Assembly (NCBI RefSeq): GCF_016807185.1
Contig: NZ_JAEVYN010000002.1
Location: 676,528 to 740,527 of the forward strand
Origin: Leptolyngbya sp. Cla-17
Lineage (GTDB): Bacteria > Cyanobacteriota > Cyanobacteriia > Leptolyngbyales > Leptolyngbyaceae
Direction of reading: 5' to 3'
DNA: 64,000 nt
The notes below the pieces were generated by a model. The model was not told the origin of the DNA and searched no databases. It saw only the letters and a list, made by a program, of their open reading frames with translations. Below, piece by piece: positions 60,073 to 64,000 of this stretch (positions within the stretch are counted from its first letter, which is position 1; the number at the start of each line of letters is the position of its first letter). The translations under genes were made by a program, and so were the position numbers.

Positions 60073-62976
60073 TCAACCTCTACTTTCGTGGTGTAGTCTG
60101 TTTTCGTGATGCAAACGTGGAAATTTTATCGTGAACATTGTTCCTTGACTGCGATCGACCGCAAGGCTGCCTTCTAGTTGCTCAGTTGACAACGCGTGTA
60201 CCAGCGAAAGCCCCAGGGAGTTGATGGTGCTTAAATCTAAATGGTCTGGAATTCCAATACCATTGTCTTGAATGATCAACTCAAGCTCGTGACCAACCTG
60301 CCGTAACTGAATCCGAATTTCTCCGGGTTGGTTTTCTGGAAACGCATACTTGAGAGCATTGGAGACTAATTCGTTGATGATTAATCCACAGGGAATTCCT
60401 TGGTCGACACTTAAAATCACTGGTTCCACATCCACTTGCAGGGCGATCGCCCCAAGCGAGACTTTGTAGGTGGTTAGCAGGCTGGTGGCTAAGCTTTGAA
60501 TGTAATCAGCCGCATCAATTTGTTCAAGGTCTGATGCAATATATATCTTTTTGTGGATCAAGGACATAGACTCGACCCGATTTTGGCTTTCTCTAAGCGC
60601 GTTGATAGCGGGGGAATCTTGCAGGCTGTGGGCTTGCAGTTGCAGCAACCCAGAAACAATCTGTAAGTTGTTTTTCACTCGATGATGAATTTCTTTTAGC
60701 AATACTTCTTTCTCGGCAAGGGCGGCTCTGAGGTAGGCTTCTGCTTGTTGCCGTTGTGTTATTTCGGTTTGAGCGCGCTCGAATGCTTGCGCTTGCTGAA
60801 TGGCGATCGCCAATTGGTCGCCAATCGTTTGCACCAGATTCGCTTCTTCCTCCGTCCAAGGAGAAGTGGATTGCAATCGAACCATACTAAAACTCCCCCA
60901 AAGTTTTTGATCAACAATCAGGGGCACTAAGAGCCAAGAACCGGGAAAGGTTTTGGCAAATTCTTGATTGATCTCATCTTCAAGGGTGACTGGATTGTCA
61001 ATCCGAACTACTTTAAATTGTTTCAGTTGGTCGGCAAGGGGGTTTCCTTGATCGGGTATTTCTGTCCCCAAGGTATTTGAGATTTCTGAGCTATGCCGAT
61101 ATTCAGAAACATGCTTCCAGCACTGACGCTCTGATAAATATTGAACCACAGCAGAGCGATCGGCTTGCAGCAAATGGGCAATTTCAACCGTTGCAGTCGT
61201 AAAAATGTCGTCCAATTCTAAAGACTGGCGGATTGCTTTCACCACTCGACTCAGGGCTTGCTCTTGGTCTATCCGCTGACGCAGCGCTTGTTCGCTTTGG
61301 TATAGCAAAGCTTCTGCGCGTTTGCGATCGCTTAAGTCGATATCTACACAGTACATTTCCATTTCACCACTAGGATTAACCAACATGGTGTGACTGGAAT
61401 AGACCGTAACTCTGGAGCCATCTTGATGCATTAAACTCAATTCGCCTGCCGGAATAGGTTGTTTTTCCGTGATACACCTTTCAACCTCTGCAATCAACGC
61501 CTGCCGCATCTCTGGGGGAATAATCAGATCCTCCAACTGCTGGCCCAGAGCTTCTGTTTTGCTGTAGCCATAGAGTTTTTCGCTAGCATCATTCCAGTAA
61601 ATGACCTGGCGGTGGCGATTGTATCCCTGAACCGCAATTTTAGGGATGGACTCAAACAAGTTGCGAAATCGCTGTTCGCTCTCCTCTAAGGCTGTTTGTG
61701 CTTGTTTACGCTGGGTAATGTCGGTGACCGTTGCCAGCGCCCCAATATAGTTGCCGACATCGTCATATAAGGGATTGGTCGAAAGCAAAGCCCATAGATC
61801 CTGTCCTGTTTTCGTCTTAAACCGAAAGTCATGCTGTTCTTTGATCCCTTGCCTGCGACGTTCCAAGTTTTGGTTAGAGATCGCTTGTCCTGACTCATCC
61901 ATGAAGTGGAATAAATCCTTCCCTATCATTTCATCCGCCGTATAGCCCAGCATTTCTGCCATGCGGGGATTTGCGTAAGTGGTGCGGCTGGCAACATCAA
62001 TAATCCAAATTCCTTCGAGCATGGTTTCAACCACCTGACGGTAGCGCTCCTCGCTCTTACGTCGCGCTGCTTCAGCTTGCTTCAATGCGGTGATATCTCG
62101 ACCAACCGATTGCAACTCAACCAAGTGCCCCTGGTCGTTAAAAATTCCCTCGTTGAGCCATTGCGTCCAGCCCACCTGATCATTCGCACGGCGATCGCGA
62201 TTTTCTGCGAAAAACCTGGGGTTGTGAGGTGTGAGGGCAGCAATCTTTTGGAGAATGGTGGGTAATTCATCGGCATGGGCAAAATCACACCATTTTTGTC
62301 CAGTTACCTGTTCTAACGGATAACCCAAGGCGTCGCACATGGCATCATTGGCAAAGGTGATGGTGGTATCGGGCAGCGATCGCAAAATAAAGTCGCTTTG
62401 GGCTTGCACCACCTGCCGATAGCGGTGTTCACTGGCAGACAACGCCTGTTCAACTTGTTGTCGTTTAGCCTCGCTACGGACGCGCTCCGTAATATCTTGA
62501 AAGGCGGCGATCGCGTATTCAACCTGTCCGCGATCGTCAAGAATCGGGGTTGCCCACACCTCTAGCGGCACTACTTGATCCGCACGATGAATTTCCAAAT
62601 CGTCCACTTGGGCTGCTTTCCCAGCGAGTGCCAGAGTGGTGGGTAGCTCCTCAATGGGATAAAGCAGTTGGCTGGAGGTGCGATAGACCTGAAAGGTTTC
62701 AGGCCGTAGATTGGCTTGGGCTTCAGAATGGCGATCGATGCCCAGCAGCTCTTGCCCAATATGGTTAATGTAGGCTAACTGCCCAGTAGATTCATAGACT
62801 GCAATGCCAATCGGAGTTGCATCCAAAAACTGTGTGAGACGGCTTTTATGCTTTAGTAAAACTTCACGCTGCTTGACCTTTGCCAGCAATGCCTCCACTA
62901 ATTGCTTCACCGTCTCTGGCGTAGAATTCCAATCTTCTGGAGCAATGTCTGCAATCGATAAAGGCTCGTTTTCCAT
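60073..62976 (-). CDS. Multi-PAS/GAF sensor histidine kinase, HisKA_2 type
   Basis: A 967-residue cytosolic kinase without membrane segments. About four PAS domains fill residues 45-560 (for example FLDATPIGIAVYESTGQLA, VVQAQSDFILRSLPDTTI, VVETMLEGIWIIDVASRTTY, LFESIPKIAVQGYNRHRQVI), several with PAC ends (AIAAFQDITER). A GAF domain follows at about 580-740 (VEIAHLLQADRSAVVQYL). The phosphoacceptor box is KEIHHRVKNNLQIVSGLL near residue 762, the HWE/HisKA_2-like form, and the ATPase has LIINELVSNALKYAF. The GAF lacks an obvious bilin-binding Cys-His motif. Operonic with the downstream hybrid regulator. Confidence 0.93.
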   Translation of the reverse strand: MENEPLSIADIAPEDWNSTPETVKQLVEALLAKVKQREVLLKHKSRLTQFLDATPIGIAVYESTGQLAYINHIGQELLGIDRHSEAQANLRPETFQVYRTSSQLLYPIEELPTTLALAGKAAQVDDLEIHRADQVVPLEVWATPILDDRGQVEYAIAAFQDITERVRSEAKRQQVEQALSASEHRYRQVVQAQSDFILRSLPDTTITFANDAMCDALGYPLEQVTGQKWCDFAHADELPTILQKIAALTPHNPRFFAENRDRRANDQVGWTQWLNEGIFNDQGHLVELQSVGRDITALKQAEAARRKSEERYRQVVETMLEGIWIIDVASRTTYANPRMAEMLGYTADEMIGKDLFHFMDESGQAISNQNLERRRQGIKEQHDFRFKTKTGQDLWALLSTNPLYDDVGNYIGALATVTDITQRKQAQTALEESEQRFRNLFESIPKIAVQGYNRHRQVIYWNDASEKLYGYSKTEALGQQLEDLIIPPEMRQALIAEVERCITEKQPIPAGELSLMHQDGSRVTVYSSHTMLVNPSGEMEMYCVDIDLSDRKRAEALLYQSEQALRQRIDQEQALSRVVKAIRQSLELDDIFTTATVEIAHLLQADRSAVVQYLSERQCWKHVSEYRHSSEISNTLGTEIPDQGNPLADQLKQFKVVRIDNPVTLEDEINQEFAKTFPGSWLLVPLIVDQKLWGSFSMVRLQSTSPWTEEEANLVQTIGDQLAIAIQQAQAFERAQTEITQRQQAEAYLRAALAEKEVLLKEIHHRVKNNLQIVSGLLQLQAHSLQDSPAINALRESQNRVESMSLIHKKIYIASDLEQIDAADYIQSLATSLLTTYKVSLGAIALQVDVEPVILSVDQGIPCGLIINELVSNALKYAFPENQPGEIRIQLRQVGHELELIIQDNGIGIPDHLDLSTINSLGLSLVHALSTEQLEGSLAVDRSQGTMFTIKFPRLHHENRLHHESRG

Positions 62977-63056
62977 AATCGATATATTGGCAAGCCATGA
63001 CAGTTTCTCTAGGGTGCCCCATTGTCTGATGCAATCCCTGACACATTTTGTGTGTT

Positions 63057-63536
63057 TCAGAGGATATCGTCAGAAGAGATTTCGGGCGCTGGAGATGCGA
63101 CAGGCACGGTGGGCGCAGGAGCGACTTCTTCGGGAGCGGGCGATATTAATGCTATGGGTTGGGAGGCTGGCGTTTCGGTATCGATGCCCAGTTGCCCTTT
63201 GGCTGCTGCCAGTGCTGCTGCCAAGCTCGTTTGTCCCACTGTTAGTAACGATTGCCCTGTTTTACCTAACAGATCGCTGCTGCCTGCTTCTGCGGGATCT
63301 TGGGCACTTGTTTGCATCGTCTCTATCCAGGTGCGAGTTTTTTGACCCGTTGCATAAGATGCCTTCCAAAACCAATCGCCTAACACGAGAACCAGACACA
63401 CGACCAGCCAGAGCACTAATCCCGTTTCTTTAATAATTGCCCAGGTCGTGCCCAGGGTTTGCTGATAGGTTGCAGCCGTTGACGGGTTAGAAATAAGCTG
63501 CCATAGCTTGCCCGCTTGAGTTTTAAGCCGATCCAT
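63057..63536 (-). CDS. Single-span membrane protein, function unknown
   Basis: A 159-residue protein: a short N-terminal helix (DRLKTQAGKLWQLISN), one strong membrane segment (TGLVLWLVVCLVLVLGDWFW), then an Ala/Thr/Ser/Pro-rich, probably disordered cytosolic or lumenal tail. The start at 63536 is chosen because AAGGAAAACAGC precedes it; a longer frame begins ten codons upstream. Divergent from tatC. Not recognised. Confidence 0.6.
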   Translation of the reverse strand: MDRLKTQAGKLWQLISNPSTAATYQQTLGTTWAIIKETGLVLWLVVCLVLVLGDWFWKASYATGQKTRTWIETMQTSAQDPAEAGSSDLLGKTGQSLLTVGQTSLAAALAAAKGQLGIDTETPASQPIALISPAPEEVAPAPTVPVASPAPEISSDDIL

Positions 63537-63659
63537 GCTGTTTTCCTTCTCAAAATTTCTACACACAATAGCACTTTTAAACCTACCGTCTCTCGGTCAA
63601 GATTGATGACTCACCTGGATACAATAAATGAACAGCTTTTTGCATAAGTGTTTCAGCCC

Positions 63660-64000
63660 ATGACAGCGCCTTCAGACCTAGAAACCTTCAATCAGGATTT
63701 AGCCCAGGATGATGCAATCTCTGAGATTACCCATCAAGCTGATTTTGCTCATGACTCGGCAGATCTAGATGCAAATTTAGATGATGACCTGCCCGACGAA
63801 AAAGAGATGTCTTTGTTTGATCATTTAGAAGAACTGCGGCAGCGGATCTTTTATGCGCTAATTGCGGTGGGAGTCGGCGCGATCGCCTGCTTTGCTGGGG
63901 TTAAATATATTGTGCAACTGCTCGAAATTCCGGCGCAGGGTGTGAAATTTCTTCAGCTTGCCCCAGGGGAGTATTTTTTCGTTTCGATCAAAGTAGCGGG
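63660..64000 (+). CDS. tatC: Sec-independent protein translocase TatC, N-terminal part (cut by window end)
   Basis: TatC is the multi-span core receptor of the twin-arginine translocase. The first 113 codons are in the window. After an acidic N-terminal extension of about 50 residues the TatC core begins with MSLFDHLEELRQRIFYALIA, the conserved cytosolic helix that binds the twin-arginine signal, followed by the first transmembrane helix. The KFLQLAPGEYFFVSIKVAG segment of the first periplasmic loop is the last visible part. The rest lies beyond the window. Confidence 0.95.
   Translation, partial: MTAPSDLETFNQDLAQDDAISEITHQADFAHDSADLDANLDDDLPDEKEMSLFDHLEELRQRIFYALIAVGVGAIACFAGVKYIVQLLEIPAQGVKFLQLAPGEYFFVSIKVA

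Noticed and set aside
1..64000. CRISPR arrays and tRNA/rRNA genes
   Set aside because: No regularly spaced direct repeats with spacers, and no cloverleaf or T-loop pattern, were seen on reading either strand.

Overview
The window is a piece of a cyanobacterial chromosome. The HIP1 octamer GCGATCGC recurs through coding and non-coding DNA, and the gene set is oxygenic-phototroph specific: a high-light-inducible chlorophyll-binding protein, psbK, ndhO, the allophycocyanin-B subunit apcD, a Tab2 homologue, the catalytic subunit of ferredoxin:thioredoxin reductase and an SLH/OprB iron-uptake porin. A phycobilisome-bearing beta-cyanobacterium is likely. Genus cannot be fixed from the sequence. No rRNA, tRNA or CRISPR array was seen.

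Layout. 1-14 kb: housekeeping genes (Hlip, DUF4126 protein, psbK, a hydroxyisobutyrate-dehydrogenase-like enzyme, a PEP-CTERM beta-propeller protein, gshB-grxC for glutathione, ribokinase, FKBP isomerase, HAD phosphatase, AI-2E-type permease, a Rieske oxygenase of the PaO/Tic55 type, a methyltransferase, a YdcF protein, moaE). 14.6-18 kb: a large LRR-Roc-COR (Roco) protein whose LRR coding DNA is a recent tandem expansion. 18-26 kb: DUF3110 protein, murQ, formyl-THF cyclo-ligase and recQ forward; pgi, glk, a D-lactate-dehydrogenase-like gene and ndhO in reverse. 26-34.9 kb: DUF429 protein, alpha/beta hydrolase, iron porin, apcD, DUF2721 protein, rlmD and an N-acetylmuramoyl-L-alanine amidase.

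34.9-41.8 kb is the Suf iron-sulfur assembly locus: ftrC-sufB-(nuclease-like gene)-sufC-sufD-sufS in one direction, with the repressor gene sufR divergent. The shared spacer holds one exact and one near-exact SufR operator. 41.8-44.9 kb holds small uncharacterised proteins and a CHAD-domain protein. 45.1-49.2 kb is a decayed island: a broken glycosyltransferase gene, a truncated IS1-family element, a second IS1-family element interrupting it in the opposite direction, and a group II intron with its reverse transcriptase, all between two 17-bp direct repeats. 49.2-64 kb: an unknown 429-aa protein, the (p)ppGpp synthetase/hydrolase, rimM, tab2, an FHA protein, speA, a hybrid response regulator/kinase directly behind a multi-PAS kinase, a small membrane protein, and the start of tatC.

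The best leads are: two gap-free alignable structured hairpin/terminator elements with a compensatory base-pair change, behind the porin and apcD; the placement of ftrC and a PD-(D/E)XK-like gene in the suf locus; the 138-bp higher-order repeat in the Roco LRR; and the nested mobile island with an altered intron domain V. No clear new defence or biosynthetic system was found.
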